This document shows positions 54,221 through 64,000 of a stretch of 64,000 nt of DNA, piece after piece (position 1 is the stretch's first letter; every line of letters starts with the position of its first letter). The stretch is from Pusillimonas sp. MFBS29. Its GTDB lineage: Bacteria; Pseudomonadota; Gammaproteobacteria; Burkholderiales; Burkholderiaceae_B. The notes beneath the pieces are model-generated. The model did no database searches. It was not told where the DNA came from and worked only from the letters and a program-made list of their open reading frames with translations. Position numbers and translations under genes: made by a program. The stretch is taken from contig NZ_JAJEWL010000002.1 in the NCBI RefSeq assembly GCF_020687695.1, positions 248,001 through 312,000 on the forward strand, written 5' to 3'.

Positions 54221-56929
54221 ATGTCCTCTCTTGATCAAGTAAATAATAAAACGAACGTCGATGACGACGCTCTGGAAACCAAGGAATGGCTCGAAGCGCT
54301 CGAGGCCGTCCTTGATCGGGAAGGGCCGGAGCGTGCACATTTCCTGCTCGAGCGATTGATCGATCTGGCACGACGCTCCGGCGCCTACATACCGTTTTCT
54401 CCGAATACCTCGTACGTCAATACCATTCCTCCCGGACTCGAGCCCGCACATCCGGGCAATCTGGTGCTGGAAGAGCGCATCCGCTCGTACGTGCGCTGGA
54501 ATGCCATGGCCATGGTGGTCAAGGCCAATAGCCATAACCCGCCCGATGGTGGCGATCTGGGCGGCCACATTGCGTCATTCGCTTCGCTGGCAACCATGAT
54601 AGGTTGTGGCCAGAATCATTTCTGGCATGCCGAAACCCCCGATCACGGCGGTGACCTGGTTTATTTCCAGGGCCACTCTTCGCCCGGCATTTATGGCCGT
54701 GCCTATCTTGAAGGGCGCCTGACCGACGAGCAGCTTAACAATTTCCGCCAGGAAGTCGATGGCAAAGGCCTGTCTTCCTATCCGCACCCCAAGCTCATGC
54801 CGGATTTCTGGCAGTTTCCTACGGTGTCCATGGGCCTTGGCCCACTGATGGCCATTTACCAGGCCCGCTTCCTCAAGTATCTGCATGCGCGCGGCATTGC
54901 CGACACCAGCAAGCGCAAGGTCTGGGTGTTCTGCGGCGACGGTGAAATGGACGAACCCGAATCCCTGGGCGCCATCAGCCTGGCCTCGCGCGAGAAGCTC
55001 GACAACCTTATCTTTGTCATTAACTGCAACCTGCAGCGGCTGGACGGCCCTGTGCGCGGCAATGGCAAGATCATCCAGGAACTTGAAGGCGACTTCCGCG
55101 GCAGCGGCTGGAACGTCATCAAACTGATCTGGGGCGGCTACTGGGATCCGCTTCTTGCCCGCGACAAGGAAGGCATTCTGCGACGCGTCATGGAAGAATC
55201 CGTCGACGGCGAGTATCAGGCCTACAAGGCGCACGACGGCAAGTTTGTGCGCGAGCACTTCTTTGGCAAGCACCCCAAGCTGCTGGAAATGGTCAGTCGC
55301 ATGAGCGACGAAGACGTTTGGCGTCTGAATCGCGGTGGCCACGATCCTTACAAGGTTTATTCCGCCTTCAAGGCAGCCACCGATCACACCGGGCAACCCA
55401 CGGTTATTCTGGCCAAGACCATCAAGGGCTACGGCATGGGGCACGTAGGCCAGGCCAAGAATCCCACGCACCAGCAGAAGAAACTCGATATGGATTCGGT
55501 GCGTGAATTCCGCGACCGCTTCAATATTCCTATTCCCGACGACAAGCTCGAAGAGCTGCCGTATTTCAAGCCGGCTGAAGACTCGCCGGAAATGAAGTAT
55601 CTGCACGAGCGCCGCAAGGCACTGGGCGGATACTTGCCGAAGCGTCGTGAAAAGGCCGACGAGCACCTTATCGCGCCCAAGCTGGAAGCGTTCAAGCCCG
55701 TGCTGGAACCCACTGCCGAGGGCCGTGAGATTTCGACCACCCAGGCTTTCGTACGCATACTGAACCAGATCCTGCGCGACAAGGATCTCACTTCGCGCGT
55801 GGTGCCCATATTGGCTGATGAATCCCGTACCTTTGGTATGGAAGGTCTGTTCCGCCAGATCGGCATCTATGCGCCTGAAGGGCAGAAGTACACCCCCGTG
55901 GACAAAGACCAGGTGATGTACTACCGCGAAACTGAAAATGGTCAATTGCTGCAGGAAGGGATCAACGAGGCCGGCGCATTCAGCTCATGGATTGCCGCCG
56001 CCACATCCTATTCCACCAACAACCGGATCATGATTCCGTTCTTCATTTATTACTCGATGTTCGGTTTCCAGCGCGTTGGCGATCTGGCCTGGGCAGCGGG
56101 TGACATGCAGGCACGCGGCTTCCTGCTCGGCGGTACGGCAGGACGCACGACGCTCAACGGCGAAGGCCTGCAGCACGAAGACGGACACAGCCACATCATG
56201 TCGGCACTGATCCCCAATTGCGTTTCTTACGATCCAACGTTCGGGCACGAGCTCGCCGTGATCATTCAGGACGGCCTGAAACGCATGGTAGAGAACCAGG
56301 AGAATGTGTTCTATTACATTACCGTCATGAACGAGAACTATCCCCAGCCTGGTCTGAAGGCCGGCGACGAAGAGGGCATAGTGCGTGGTATGTACAAGTT
56401 CAAGTCGCAAGACGAAAGCAACAAGCTGCGCGTTCAGCTTATGGGCTCGGGCACGATTTTGCGTGAAGTACTGGCAGCACAAGAGCTGCTCTCCAGCGAT
56501 TGGGGCGTGGGTTCAGATCTCTGGAGCGTAACCAGCTTCACCGAACTGCGCCGTGACGGTATGGATTGCGAGCGCTACAGCATGCTTCATCCTGAAGATA
56601 CCAAGGCACCGGTTCCGTACGTTACCCAGAAGCTGCAGGACACCACCGGCCCCATCATTGTCTCGACCGACTATGTGAAGGCCTACGGCGACCAGATCCG
56701 GCCGTTCATGCCTAAAGACCGGGTCTTCAAAGTGTTGGGAACCGACGGTTTTGGTCGCTCGGACTTCCGCTACAAGCTGCGTGAGCACTTTGAAATTGAT
56801 CGTCACTTTGTGGTGCTGGCCGCTTTGCGCGGGTTGGCCGATGAGGGCAAGCTGCCTATGGCCAAGGTTGCCGAAGCCATCAAAAAGTATGGCATCAATC
56901 CTGAAAAAGCCAACCCGCACCACGCCTGA
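54221..56929 (+). CDS. aceE: Pyruvate dehydrogenase E1 component (homodimeric)
   Basis: A 902-aa thiamine-diphosphate enzyme that decarboxylates pyruvate and acetylates the lipoyl groups of E2. [14 protein letters not shown] with the downstream [14 protein letters not shown] forms the ThDP/Mg motif, and [17 protein letters not shown] and [20 protein letters not shown] are family blocks with active-site His residues. The length fits the single-chain bacterial E1. ATG 54221 with AGGAG at 54209-54213 is preferred to the extension from 54170. aceF follows after 14 bp. Confidence 0.96.
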   Translation: MSSLDQVNNKTNVDDDALETKEWLEALEAVLDREGPERAHFLLERLIDLARRSGAYIPFSPNTSYVNTIPPGLEPAHPGNLVLEERIRSYVRWNAMAMVVKANSHNPPDGGDLGGHIASFASLATMIGCGQNHFWHAETPDHGGDLVYFQGHSSPGIYGRAYLEGRLTDEQLNNFRQEVDGKGLSSYPHPKLMPDFWQFPTVSMGLGPLMAIYQARFLKYLHARGIADTSKRKVWVFCGDGEMDEPESLGAISLASREKLDNLIFVINCNLQRLDGPVRGNGKIIQELEGDFRGSGWNVIKLIWGGYWDPLLARDKEGILRRVMEESVDGEYQAYKAHDGKFVREHFFGKHPKLLEMVSRMSDEDVWRLNRGGHDPYKVYSAFKAATDHTGQPTVILAKTIKGYGMGHVGQAKNPTHQQKKLDMDSVREFRDRFNIPIPDDKLEELPYFKPAEDSPEMKYLHERRKALGGYLPKRREKADEHLIAPKLEAFKPVLEPTAEGREISTTQAFVRILNQILRDKDLTSRVVPILADESRTFGMEGLFRQIGIYAPEGQKYTPVDKDQVMYYRETENGQLLQEGINEAGAFSSWIAAATSYSTNNRIMIPFFIYYSMFGFQRVGDLAWAAGDMQARGFLLGGTAGRTTLNGEGLQHEDGHSHIMSALIPNCVSYDPTFGHELAVIIQDGLKRMVENQENVFYYITVMNENYPQPGLKAGDEEGIVRGMYKFKSQDESNKLRVQLMGSGTILREVLAAQELLSSDWGVGSDLWSVTSFTELRRDGMDCERYSMLHPEDTKAPVPYVTQKLQDTTGPIIVSTDYVKAYGDQIRPFMPKDRVFKVLGTDGFGRSDFRYKLREHFEIDRHFVVLAALRGLADEGKLPMAKVAEAIKKYGINPEKANPHHA

Positions 56930-56943
56930 AGGGGGACACGAAC

Positions 56944-58650
56944 ATGAGCAATACCATTGAAGTGAAAGTCCCGGATATCGGTGATTCGGGAGAGGTGGAC
57001 GTTATCGAGGTGCTGGTATCCGAGGGTGACACGATAGCAGCAGAGCAAAGCCTGATTACGGTGGAGTCCGACAAGGCCTCCATGGAAATTCCGTCTTCGC
57101 AAGCCGGCGTGGTCAAGTCGCTGTCCGTCAAGGTGGGCGACAAGGTCCAGGAAGGTTCAGTCATTTTGCTGATTGAAGTTCAGGAAGGAGCCGCGGCCAG
57201 CGCGAAAGAAGACAAGCCAGCCAAGGCGCAAAGTCAGCAGTCCGAACCTGCCGGCCAGCCCCAAACCAAGGCGAAGGCGGAGCCTGCAGCCGCCCCGGCA
57301 TCGCAAGATGGCGAGCGGGCCACCATTGTCGTGCCCGATATCGGTGACGCCACCGACGTCGAGGTGATAGAAATCATGGTAGCGGTGGGTGACACGATCG
57401 CCGTCGAACAAAGCCTGATTACCGTCGAATCCGACAAGGCCTCCATGGAGGTTCCTGCTTCGCGTGCAGGAGTGGTCACGGCCGTCAAGGTCAAGCTGGG
57501 TGACAAGGTTAACGAAGGCTCGGAAATCGTTGAGATTCAGGCTGCCGATGAGCAGGCACCGGCTGCGCAATCACAACCGTCTGCTGCAGCTGAAACGCCT
57601 GCAGCGCCTGCAAAGGCCGAAGCGCCTGAACAAGCAGCAGCCGCAGCGCCGGCCGCAGGCAGCATGGCGTCGGTTCCACCCGAGCGCCATTCGCCGACGG
57701 CCGCCTATGCGCAGGCCGATGTTCCATCGCGCAACCTGCCGCATGCCTCTCCATCGGTGCGCAAGTTTGCGCGGGAGCTGGGCGTGAACCTGGCCACGGT
57801 CAAGGGTTCGGGTGCAAAGAACCGCATTACCAAGGAAGACGTACAGCAGTTTGTCAAAGGTGCCTTGTCCGTGGGAGCCGGCGCCTCGGTTGCTCCGGTT
57901 GGGGGTACGGAAGGCGGCCTGAGCGTGTTGGGCTGGCCCAAGGTTGACTTCGCCAAGTATGGCTCTATCGAGACCAAACCGCTGTCGCGCATCAAGAAGA
58001 TTTCCGGTGCAAACCTGCATCGCAACTGGGTCATGATTCCCCACGTCACCAATAACGACGTGGCTGACATCACCGAGCTGGAAGAATTGCGTCAGACGCT
58101 TAACAAGGAAAACCAGAAATCGGGCGTCAAGGTCACGATGCTGGCCTTCCTGATCAAGGCGGTTGTGGCTGCGCTCAGGAAGTTCCCTGAGTTCAATGCC
58201 TCGCTGGATGGCGACAATCTGATCCTGAAGCAGTACTACCATATCGGTTTTGCTGCAGATACACCCAATGGGCTGGTGGTGCCGGTGATCCGCGACGCCG
58301 ACCAGAAGGGCATATTCGAATTGGCTACCGAGACCTCGGAACTGGCCAAGCTCGGACGCGAAGGCAAGCTCTCGCCCAGCCAGATGCAGGGCGGTTGCTT
58401 CTCTATATCGTCTCTGGGCGGTATAGGTGGCACATCGTTCACGCCCATCATCAATGCGCCTGAAGTCGCTATTCTGGGTGTGTCGCGCTCGGCCCATGCT
58501 CCGGTCTGGAATGGCAAGGAATTCGAGCCCCGCCTCATGTTGCCTTTGTCATTGTCATACGACCATCGCGTCATTGATGGTGCTGCCGCGGCGCGTTTCA
58601 ATGCCTATCTGGGCAGCCTGCTGGCCGATTTCCGCCGCATTGCCCTATAA
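56944..58650 (+). CDS. aceF: Dihydrolipoamide acetyltransferase (E2) with two lipoyl domains
   Basis: A 568-aa core subunit of pyruvate dehydrogenase. Two lipoyl domains (about residues 2-76 and 120-195) each carry the lipoylation motif ESDKASME (Lys44 in the first). Alanine/proline-rich linkers lead to a peripheral-subunit-binding domain (about 262-300, [15 protein letters not shown]) and the catalytic acetyltransferase domain with [15 protein letters not shown]. It transfers acetyl from lipoamide to CoA. The two linkers are rich in Ala, Pro, Gln and Glu and presumably flexible. lpdA follows after 9 bp. Confidence 0.96.
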   Translation: MSNTIEVKVPDIGDSGEVDVIEVLVSEGDTIAAEQSLITVESDKASMEIPSSQAGVVKSLSVKVGDKVQEGSVILLIEVQEGAAASAKEDKPAKAQSQQSEPAGQPQTKAKAEPAAAPASQDGERATIVVPDIGDATDVEVIEIMVAVGDTIAVEQSLITVESDKASMEVPASRAGVVTAVKVKLGDKVNEGSEIVEIQAADEQAPAAQSQPSAAAETPAAPAKAEAPEQAAAAAPAAGSMASVPPERHSPTAAYAQADVPSRNLPHASPSVRKFARELGVNLATVKGSGAKNRITKEDVQQFVKGALSVGAGASVAPVGGTEGGLSVLGWPKVDFAKYGSIETKPLSRIKKISGANLHRNWVMIPHVTNNDVADITELEELRQTLNKENQKSGVKVTMLAFLIKAVVAALRKFPEFNASLDGDNLILKQYYHIGFAADTPNGLVVPVIRDADQKGIFELATETSELAKLGREGKLSPSQMQGGCFSISSLGGIGGTSFTPIINAPEVAILGVSRSAHAPVWNGKEFEPRLMLPLSLSYDHRVIDGAAAARFNAYLGSLLADFRRIAL

Positions 58651-58659
58651 GGAGGCCAC

Positions 58660-60444
58660 ATGAGCACAACGGAATTGAATGTGCCCGACATCGGTGACGT
58701 CAACGAGGTGGATGTCATCGAGGTGCTGGTTGCCGTGGGCGACAGCATCAAGGCTGAACAAAGCCTGATCACGGTGGAATCCGACAAGGCGTCTATGGAG
58801 ATCCCGGCCGCTAAGGCGGGGGTGGTGAAGGCTGTGCTGGTCAAGGTCGGTGACAAGGTCAGCGAAGGCTCGCCTATTGTCCAGATCGAAGAAGTTGCTG
58901 CGGCGTCCGGTACTCCCGCATCCGACAGCACTGGCACCAAGCCCGCAACTGCCTCGGCGCCACCTGAGGCGCCGGCCAGCAACACAGCACCGGCCAGCAC
59001 TGCAGCGGCAGCAAGTTTTTCCGGTTCGGCCGAGCATAGCTGCGACGTCCTGGTGCTGGGTGCAGGCCCCGGTGGTTATTCTGCAGCGTTCAGGGCCGCC
59101 GATCTGGGGCTTTCGGTTGTGCTGGTCGAGCGCTATGCCACCTTAGGCGGAGTTTGTCTGAATGTAGGCTGCATTCCGTCCAAGGCCTTGCTGCATATGG
59201 CATCGGTGCTCGAGGAAGCGCAGTCACTGTCCGCTCATGGAATTTCCTTTGGCGAACCCAAGATCGATCTTGACGCACTGCGTGGCTACAAAGACGGTGT
59301 CGTTGCCAAGCTGACCGGTGGTCTGGCCGGCATGGCCAAGGCCCGCAAGGTCACCGTACTGACAGGCGTCGGCGAGTTCGCCGATCCGCATCATCTGACC
59401 GTAACCGGTCAAGACGGCACGACCCGGACCGTCAAGTTTGGTTCGGCCATTATTGCTGCGGGCAGCCAGTCGGTAAAGCTGCCATTTCTTCCCGAAGACC
59501 CTCGTGTCGTCGACTCTACCGGCGCCTTGCTGCTGTCCGGCATTCCCAAGAAAATGCTGATCGTAGGCGGCGGCATCATCGGGCTTGAAATGGGCACGGT
59601 ATATTCCGCGCTGGGCGCGCGCTTGGATGTCGTGGAAATGCAAAGCGGCCTGATGCAGGGCGCCGACCGTGACATGGTCAAGGTCTGGCAAAAGAAAAAT
59701 GCTGATCGTTTTGACAACATCATGCTCGATACCAAAACGGTGGGTGCCGAGGCCCGCGACGATGGTATCTGGGTTACATTCGAAGGCAAGAATGCACCCA
59801 AGGAAGCGCAGCGTTACGATCTGGTGCTGCAGGCAGTGGGGCGTACGCCCAATGGCAAGAAGCTGGGTGCCGACAAAGCCGGTGTGGCGGTTACCGATCG
59901 TGGCTTCATACAGGTTGATGCCCAGATGCGCAGCAATGTGCCACACATCTATGCCATCGGTGATATTGTCGGCCAGCCCATGCTGGCTCACAAGGCGGTG
60001 CATGAAGGCCATGTTGCTGCTGAAGTCATCGCTGGCGAGAAAAGCTTCTTCGATGCCCGCGTGATTCCTTCGGTTGCCTATACCGATCCGGAAGTGGCAT
60101 GGGTAGGCCTGACTGAAGACGAAGCCAGGAAGGAAGGCATTGCCGTCACCAAAGGCGTCTTCCCCTGGGCCGCGTCGGGTCGTGCGATTGCCAACGGGCG
60201 CGAAGAGGGCTTTACCAAGCTGCTTTTCGACGCCGAGACGCATAGGGTCGTGGGTGGCGGCATTGTCGGTACCCATGCTGGTGATCTCATAGGTGAAGTG
60301 GCACTGGCTATAGAAATGGGCGCCGATGCAGTCGACATCGGTAAAACCATACACCCGCACCCGACGCTGGGCGAGTCCATCGGCATGGCCGCCGAGGTTG
60401 CCGAGGGCAGTTGTACCGATTTGCCGCCCGTGCGGCGCAAATAG
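58660..60444 (+). CDS. lpdA: Dihydrolipoyl dehydrogenase (E3) with N-terminal lipoyl domain
   Basis: A 594-aa E3 subunit. Residues 2-76 form a lipoyl domain (Lys43 in ESDKASME), joined by an Ala/Pro/Ser linker (about 80-125) to a flavin disulfide reductase domain with [20 protein letters not shown], the redox disulfide [28 protein letters not shown] and the C-terminal [16 protein letters not shown] (catalytic His-Glu). It reoxidises dihydrolipoamide with NAD. Lipoyl-fused E3 enzymes are known from Neisseria and several betaproteobacteria. A GGAGG ribosome binding site precedes the ATG. Confidence 0.96.
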   Translation: MSTTELNVPDIGDVNEVDVIEVLVAVGDSIKAEQSLITVESDKASMEIPAAKAGVVKAVLVKVGDKVSEGSPIVQIEEVAAASGTPASDSTGTKPATASAPPEAPASNTAPASTAAAASFSGSAEHSCDVLVLGAGPGGYSAAFRAADLGLSVVLVERYATLGGVCLNVGCIPSKALLHMASVLEEAQSLSAHGISFGEPKIDLDALRGYKDGVVAKLTGGLAGMAKARKVTVLTGVGEFADPHHLTVTGQDGTTRTVKFGSAIIAAGSQSVKLPFLPEDPRVVDSTGALLLSGIPKKMLIVGGGIIGLEMGTVYSALGARLDVVEMQSGLMQGADRDMVKVWQKKNADRFDNIMLDTKTVGAEARDDGIWVTFEGKNAPKEAQRYDLVLQAVGRTPNGKKLGADKAGVAVTDRGFIQVDAQMRSNVPHIYAIGDIVGQPMLAHKAVHEGHVAAEVIAGEKSFFDARVIPSVAYTDPEVAWVGLTEDEARKEGIAVTKGVFPWAASGRAIANGREEGFTKLLFDAETHRVVGGGIVGTHAGDLIGEVALAIEMGADAVDIGKTIHPHPTLGESIGMAAEVAEGSCTDLPPVRRK

Positions 60445-60505
60445 CCCGGGTGCCCGGGCAGTGGCGCGGGCCATCCTGAAGGCTGGTCCGCGCAACGATT
60501 TGAAA

Positions 60506-60543
60506 GGCAGGTGCTAACATTGGCATCTGCCCTTGGTTTTTCT
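60506..60543 (+). terminator. Terminator after the pyruvate dehydrogenase operon
   Basis: A stem of about ten pairs (60506-60515 with 60522-60531, loop about 6 nt, including a G-U pair) is followed by CTTGGTTTTTCT. A second GC-rich hairpin (60464-60492) lies just upstream. Together they separate lpdA from folC, whose ATG is 14 nt beyond. Confidence 0.7.
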
Positions 60544-60556
60544 ATAAGCAACACAC

Positions 60557-61966
60557 ATGTCCATGTCCATTCCTGGCCAGACCGCAGGCTTGCAAGCCTG
60601 GCTGAGCTATCTTGAGTCGCTTCACAGTACTGCCATCGATCTCGGTCTTGAACGCATACGCGCAGTTGCCGATAAACTGAATCTAGCGCTGCCTTATGTC
60701 AAGATTACAGTGGGCGGCACCAATGGCAAAGGCTCAACCTGCGCCATGCTTGAAGCCATTCTGCTGGCCTCGGGATATAAGACGGGTACCTATACCTCGC
60801 CGCATCTGGTCGACTTCAACGAACGCATACGCATCAATGGCGACTTCGCCAGCGACGAGCAGATTATCGAGCAGTTTGTCCGGATAGAGCAGGCGCGTGG
60901 CAGTACGACATTAAGCTATTTCGAGTACACAACATTGGCTGCCCTGATGTTGTTCGAGCAGCAAAAAATGGATGTTGCCATTCTTGAGGTCGGACTTGGC
61001 GGACGCCTCGATGCCGTGAATATGGTCGACACAGACTGCGCCATTATTACCAGCGTCGATCTTGATCATACCGATTACCTCGGAGACACCCGGGAAAAAA
61101 TCGGCTTCGAGAAGGCCCATATATTCCGTCCCGGTCGCCCGGCCATCTGTGCCGACCCGGTTCCACCGCAAAGCATTATTGATTACGCGGAACAGATACA
61201 GGCTGATCTGTGGTTGTTCGGCAAGGATTTCAACTATTCCGGAGATCGGCAGCAGTGGGCATACGGTGGCCGCGGCCAGCGACGCAGCGGTATGGCGTAT
61301 CCCGGCCTGCGCGGTGCCAATCAGTTGCTGAACGCGTCGGCGGCGCTGGCGGCTCTCGAGGCCTTGCGCCCCAAGCTGGTGGTTCCTCAGCAGGCGGTTC
61401 GCATCGGTCTGTCTCAGGTTCAGTTGCCTGGTCGCCTGCAGATACTGCCCGGAACACCCACCATTATTCTGGATGTGGCGCATAACCCGCACGCCGCTGC
61501 AGCGTTGGGGCAGAATCTCGATGCCATGGGATATTTCCCTCATACGCACGCCGTACTGGGCATGCTCAACGACAAAGACATTGCAAATGTTGTAAGCAAA
61601 CTGGCTCATCGTGTCGATCGCTGGTATTGCGCCAGTCTGCCTGGTGCCAGGGGATTATCGGGCGAAGAACTGGCTGGTATTGTTCGCAAAGTAGTAGCCG
61701 GTACTGCCGCCGTCCCCTCTATGGTGGACAACAGCATTGAGGCCCGGCGCACCCAGACCGACGAAAGGGAAACGAGTGACCGTCCCGGGGTCAGGGCACA
61801 GCCCGTGGCGCCGGTGAAAGCCGCAACAGTAACCGTTTCCAGTTTCGAAAATCCGGAACAAGCCTTTACAGAAGCGCGGAAGCAAGCCAGCGACAATGAT
61901 AGAATTCTCGTGTTCGGTTCTTTTGCAACAGTTGGCCCGGTTCTTCAGGCGTTGGGAAGGGCCTGA
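60557..61966 (+). CDS. folC: Folylpolyglutamate synthase/dihydrofolate synthase
   Basis: A 469-aa Mur-ligase-like enzyme that adds glutamate to dihydropteroate and to folates. The P-loop is VGGTNGKGSTCAMLEAIL, followed by GTYTSPHLVDFNERIRING, VAILEVGLGGRLDAVN and the C-terminal domain start ILDVAHNPHAAAALGQNL. It is about 40 residues longer than E. coli FolC because of a hydrophilic insert at about residues 380-425. First gene of folC-SPOR-cvpA-purF; accD, the usual upstream neighbour, is absent. A second in-frame ATG lies at 60563. Confidence 0.95.
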   Translation: MSMSIPGQTAGLQAWLSYLESLHSTAIDLGLERIRAVADKLNLALPYVKITVGGTNGKGSTCAMLEAILLASGYKTGTYTSPHLVDFNERIRINGDFASDEQIIEQFVRIEQARGSTTLSYFEYTTLAALMLFEQQKMDVAILEVGLGGRLDAVNMVDTDCAIITSVDLDHTDYLGDTREKIGFEKAHIFRPGRPAICADPVPPQSIIDYAEQIQADLWLFGKDFNYSGDRQQWAYGGRGQRRSGMAYPGLRGANQLLNASAALAALEALRPKLVVPQQAVRIGLSQVQLPGRLQILPGTPTIILDVAHNPHAAAALGQNLDAMGYFPHTHAVLGMLNDKDIANVVSKLAHRVDRWYCASLPGARGLSGEELAGIVRKVVAGTAAVPSMVDNSIEARRTQTDERETSDRPGVRAQPVAPVKAATVTVSSFENPEQAFTEARKQASDNDRILVFGSFATVGPVLQALGRA

Positions 61967-62050
61967 ACCGGTGTCCTGCCCGGAATTGGCAGGTGCATCA
62001 GGTTCGGGTGGGTCAGGTAGCCGCAGGTTTTTACAATAGGTTTTTGCTCC

Positions 62051-62887
62051 ATGGGATTGTTCTCACGTAAAGAGGCCGCTTCTGATTCCGGTCGCCGGCC
62101 CACATCGCGCGCATCATTGTCCAGTGAAGCTCAGGCCAACGAATTGCGTGGTCGTGCACGACGCAGGCTGATTGGGGCGTTGGCGCTGGTGCTGGCGGCC
62201 GTTATCGTCGTACCCATGCTTTTCGATTCTTCCGTACCCGAGGAAGAGGTCCGCACACCCGTTGTGGTACCCGCCATAGTTCCGCCGGCCACCGATAATA
62301 ATGTGGCGCTTGCTCCCACGGCTCCCGATGTATCCGGCACCAATACGCCAGCCAATGCCGGCACTGTAGTCCAGGATCCGGGCAGTGGCACTGTTCAGCA
62401 ACCCGAGCCGGCGCAGCCTGAACCAGCTCCGGAAGAACCTAAACCTGAGCCGGCACCTGCCGAGTCTGAACCGGCCACACCCGAGCCGGCCAAGCCCGAA
62501 CCGTCCAGGCCTGAGCCTGAACCGGCCAAGCCTGCTCCGGCGCCAGCCCCCAAGCCAAGCAAACCCCAAACCGAACGTACCGACGACGGCTCGGTCGCCA
62601 TTGCCTTGCTGGAAGGGCGCAGCCCCGCGGCCAGCAAACCTGCACCTTCTGCAGGAAACTACATACTGCAGATCGCGGCCTACACCAACCAGGACGATGC
62701 AAATGTCCGGCGCGATCGGCTCATTTCTGCGGGCGTGACCAACACTTATGTTGAGAAAGCCACCTCCGGCGGCAAGCCAACTTATCGCCTGCGGGTGGGG
62801 CCTTTCCCCTCGCAGGAAGCCGCGCAGGCGGCACAGGCCCGGTTGCGGGCGCTGGGATATGACAACGGCTTTATTTCCACCAAGTGA
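62051..62887 (+). CDS. SPOR-domain inner-membrane protein (DedD-like)
   Basis: A 278-aa bitopic protein. A cytosolic N-terminus (MGLFSRKEAA...) leads to one transmembrane helix (about residues 38-58, LIGALALVLAAVIVVPML), a long periplasmic Pro/Glu/Ala/Lys linker (about 110-175, repeats such as PEPAKPEP) and a C-terminal SPOR domain (about 198-276, NYILQIAAYTNQDDANVRRD) that binds denuded septal peptidoglycan. Likely a cell-division protein. It lies in the conserved folC-SPOR-cvpA-purF order. The ATG has no good ribosome binding site. Confidence 0.9.
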   Translation: MGLFSRKEAASDSGRRPTSRASLSSEAQANELRGRARRRLIGALALVLAAVIVVPMLFDSSVPEEEVRTPVVVPAIVPPATDNNVALAPTAPDVSGTNTPANAGTVVQDPGSGTVQQPEPAQPEPAPEEPKPEPAPAESEPATPEPAKPEPSRPEPEPAKPAPAPAPKPSKPQTERTDDGSVAIALLEGRSPAASKPAPSAGNYILQIAAYTNQDDANVRRDRLISAGVTNTYVEKATSGGKPTYRLRVGPFPSQEAAQAAQARLRALGYDNGFISTK

Positions 62888-63372
62888 CCAGCTTCGACTA
62901 CCTGGTGTTGGCCATCCTGGGCGCGTCGGCCGTCCTGGGGTTGCTGCGCGGCCTGGTCAAGGAAGTCTTGTCGTTGCTGGCCTGTGTGGTGGCGTTTCTG
63001 TCAGCCATCTGGTGGGGCCCCGAAGTATCGATCTGGCTCACTAATCTGATTGAAAACAACTTGTTGCGAACGGCGGTTGCCTATGGCGTGGTATTCATCG
63101 TCATGATGCTGCTGGTAGGGTTGGTCAACATCACGCTGACCACGCTTATTAACAAAACCGGCCTGGGTCAGGCCGATCATGGGCTGGGCGGTTTATTCGG
63201 TTTGTTGCGGGGTGCGCTGATCGTATTGGTATTGGTGGCGTTGGCCGGTTATACCGAGCTGCCAGCCGAGCCCTGGTGGCGCGACGCCAAATTTTCAGGC
63301 CTGGTTGTCCAGGGCCTGCAACAGATCAAGCTGATGCTGCCTCCGTCCTTGTCGTCATGGTTACCTTATTGA
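62884..63372 (+). CDS. cvpA: CvpA family inner-membrane protein
   Basis: A 162-aa protein with four hydrophobic segments, starting TSFDYLVLAILGASAVLGLLR, followed by the family block GLVKEVLSLLACVVAF and later GLGQADHGLGGLFGLLRG. CvpA is needed for colicin V export in E. coli and is usually cotranscribed with purF; its molecular role is unclear. The start is GTG 62884, overlapping the preceding stop (GTGA). purF follows after 21 bp. Confidence 0.92.
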   Translation: MTSFDYLVLAILGASAVLGLLRGLVKEVLSLLACVVAFLSAIWWGPEVSIWLTNLIENNLLRTAVAYGVVFIVMMLLVGLVNITLTTLINKTGLGQADHGLGGLFGLLRGALIVLVLVALAGYTELPAEPWWRDAKFSGLVVQGLQQIKLMLPPSLSSWLPY

Positions 63373-63393
63373 TATCCTTTTCAGGAAAGTAAA

Positions 63394-64000
63394 ATGTGTG
63401 GAATTGTTGGGGTTGCCGCCAAAACCCCTGTAAATCAGCTGATTTACGATAGTCTGCTTTTGTTGCAGCACCGTGGCCAGGACGCAGCGGGCATAGCCAC
63501 CGCACAAGAGCAGTTCTTTAATATGTTCAAGGCCCATGGCCTGGTGCGCGATGTTTTCCGCACACGCAACATGCGCGCATTACCTGGTTGCAGCGGCCTG
63601 GGCCAGGTACGTTACCCCACGGCAGGATCCAGCGAGAGCGTAGACGAGGCCCAGCCTTTTTATGTCAATGCGCCTTTCGGCATTACATTTGTGCACAACG
63701 GCAACCTGACCAACTGGCGTGAATTGCGCGAAGAGTTGTTCCGCATAGACCGGCGCCATATCAATACCAATTCCGACTCCGAAGTCCTGCTCAATGTGTT
63801 CGCTCACGAGCTGCACCTGGCCGCCAGCGGCGGCGCACTCGATGAAGACGCTATTTTCAAGGCGGTGGCATCGGTGCACAGACGCGCTAAAGGTGCTTAT
63901 GCCGTGATTGCACAGATTGCCAATTACGGCATGGTCGCATTTCGCGACCCTCATGGAATCAGGCCGCTATGCATGGGCTCGAACGAGACCGGGCAGGGCG
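63394..64000 (+). CDS. purF: Amidophosphoribosyltransferase, 5' part (runs off the window)
   Basis: The first 202 codons of PurF, which makes 5-phosphoribosylamine from PRPP and glutamine, the first committed step of purine synthesis. The N-terminal glutamine amidotransferase domain begins [19 protein letters not shown], so Cys2 becomes the nucleophile after Met removal. [35 protein letters not shown] and [13 protein letters not shown] are conserved glutaminase blocks. A CAGGAAAG ribosome binding site precedes ATG 63394. The PRTase domain lies outside. Last gene of folC-SPOR-cvpA-purF. Confidence 0.95.
   Translation, partial: MCGIVGVAAKTPVNQLIYDSLLLLQHRGQDAAGIATAQEQFFNMFKAHGLVRDVFRTRNMRALPGCSGLGQVRYPTAGSSESVDEAQPFYVNAPFGITFVHNGNLTNWRELREELFRIDRRHINTNSDSEVLLNVFAHELHLAASGGALDEDAIFKAVASVHRRAKGAYAVIAQIANYGMVAFRDPHGIRPLCMGSNETGQG

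Noticed and set aside
54575-55945. A 456-codon minus-strand frame inside aceE.
   Set aside because: Antisense to the conserved E1 ThDP-binding region; no motif, no start context.
58700-58810. Near-identical lipoyl-domain segments in aceF (twice) and lpdA as a recent DNA duplication or mobile repeat.
   Set aside because: They encode the conserved lipoylation motif and match known multi-lipoyl architecture of pyruvate dehydrogenase in related bacteria.

Overview
This 64 kb window looks like a stretch of core chromosome from a moderately GC-rich betaproteobacterium, most likely order Burkholderiales, family Alcaligenaceae (Bordetella, Achromobacter and Pusillimonas relatives). That placement is an inference from gene order and protein character: folC-SPOR-cvpA-purF, gmk-rpoZ-rel, surE-pcm-nlpD, an aceE-aceF-lpdA cluster whose E3 carries its own lipoyl domain, and a BktB-type thiolase that closely resembles the Ralstonia/Cupriavidus enzyme. 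I saw no rRNA, tRNA, CRISPR array, prophage, integrase or transposase gene. Genes are tightly packed with many 4-bp start/stop overlaps, and only one gap exceeds 300 bp.

Layout. 0-8.4 kb: yajQ, a YadGH-type ABC exporter, NAD(P)HX repair (nnr), a HAD hydrolase, tadA, an LD-carboxypeptidase with a histidine-rich N-terminus, an ABC-F protein and a YigZ protein. 8.4-17.7 kb: a thioredoxin, an NCS2 purine permease, tsaD, plsY, surE-pcm-nlpD, a PolB-like exonuclease, a Spy-like periplasmic protein and rlmD. 17.7-24.5 kb: argH, a YbdG-type MscS channel, a PII protein, yaeQ, ubiC, an RsuA/RluF pseudouridine synthase, rlmJ and a glycerophosphodiester phosphodiesterase. 24.7-33.6 kb: ppiD, a TesA-like esterase divergent from a YbbA-like ATPase coupled to an M23 peptidase, then rel, rpoZ and gmk, an unrecognised 111-aa protein, xthA and a 47-codon small ORF. 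33.7-45.5 kb: bktB, a SpeE-like protein, a TrpXYZ-type ABC importer and a complete RND tripartite efflux operon ending in pdxJ. 45.5-54 kb: a nitroreductase, a Lpd-like disulfide oxidoreductase, a repeat-bearing intergenic region, and a minus-strand run of sensor kinase, FixJ-type regulator, folD, prlC and sco. 54-64 kb: aceE-aceF-lpdA, folC, a DedD-like SPOR protein, cvpA and the 5' part of purF, which runs off the end.

How the genes work together. The pyruvate dehydrogenase operon is divergent from a FixL/FixJ-like pair, and the AT-rich region between them holds candidate promoters in both directions and a 10-bp inverted repeat. gmk-rpoZ-rel links GTP supply, RNA polymerase and the stringent response. 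surE-pcm-nlpD is a stationary-phase/envelope cluster, here without rpoS after nlpD.

No obviously new defence or biosynthetic system is present. The least explained structures are a 36-bp tandem repeat that is also one arm of a long imperfect inverted repeat around 47.65-47.93 kb, a small ORF enclosed by two hairpins at 33.4 kb, and several unusually placed terminator-like hairpins and palindromes. All promoter, terminator and operator calls were made by eye.
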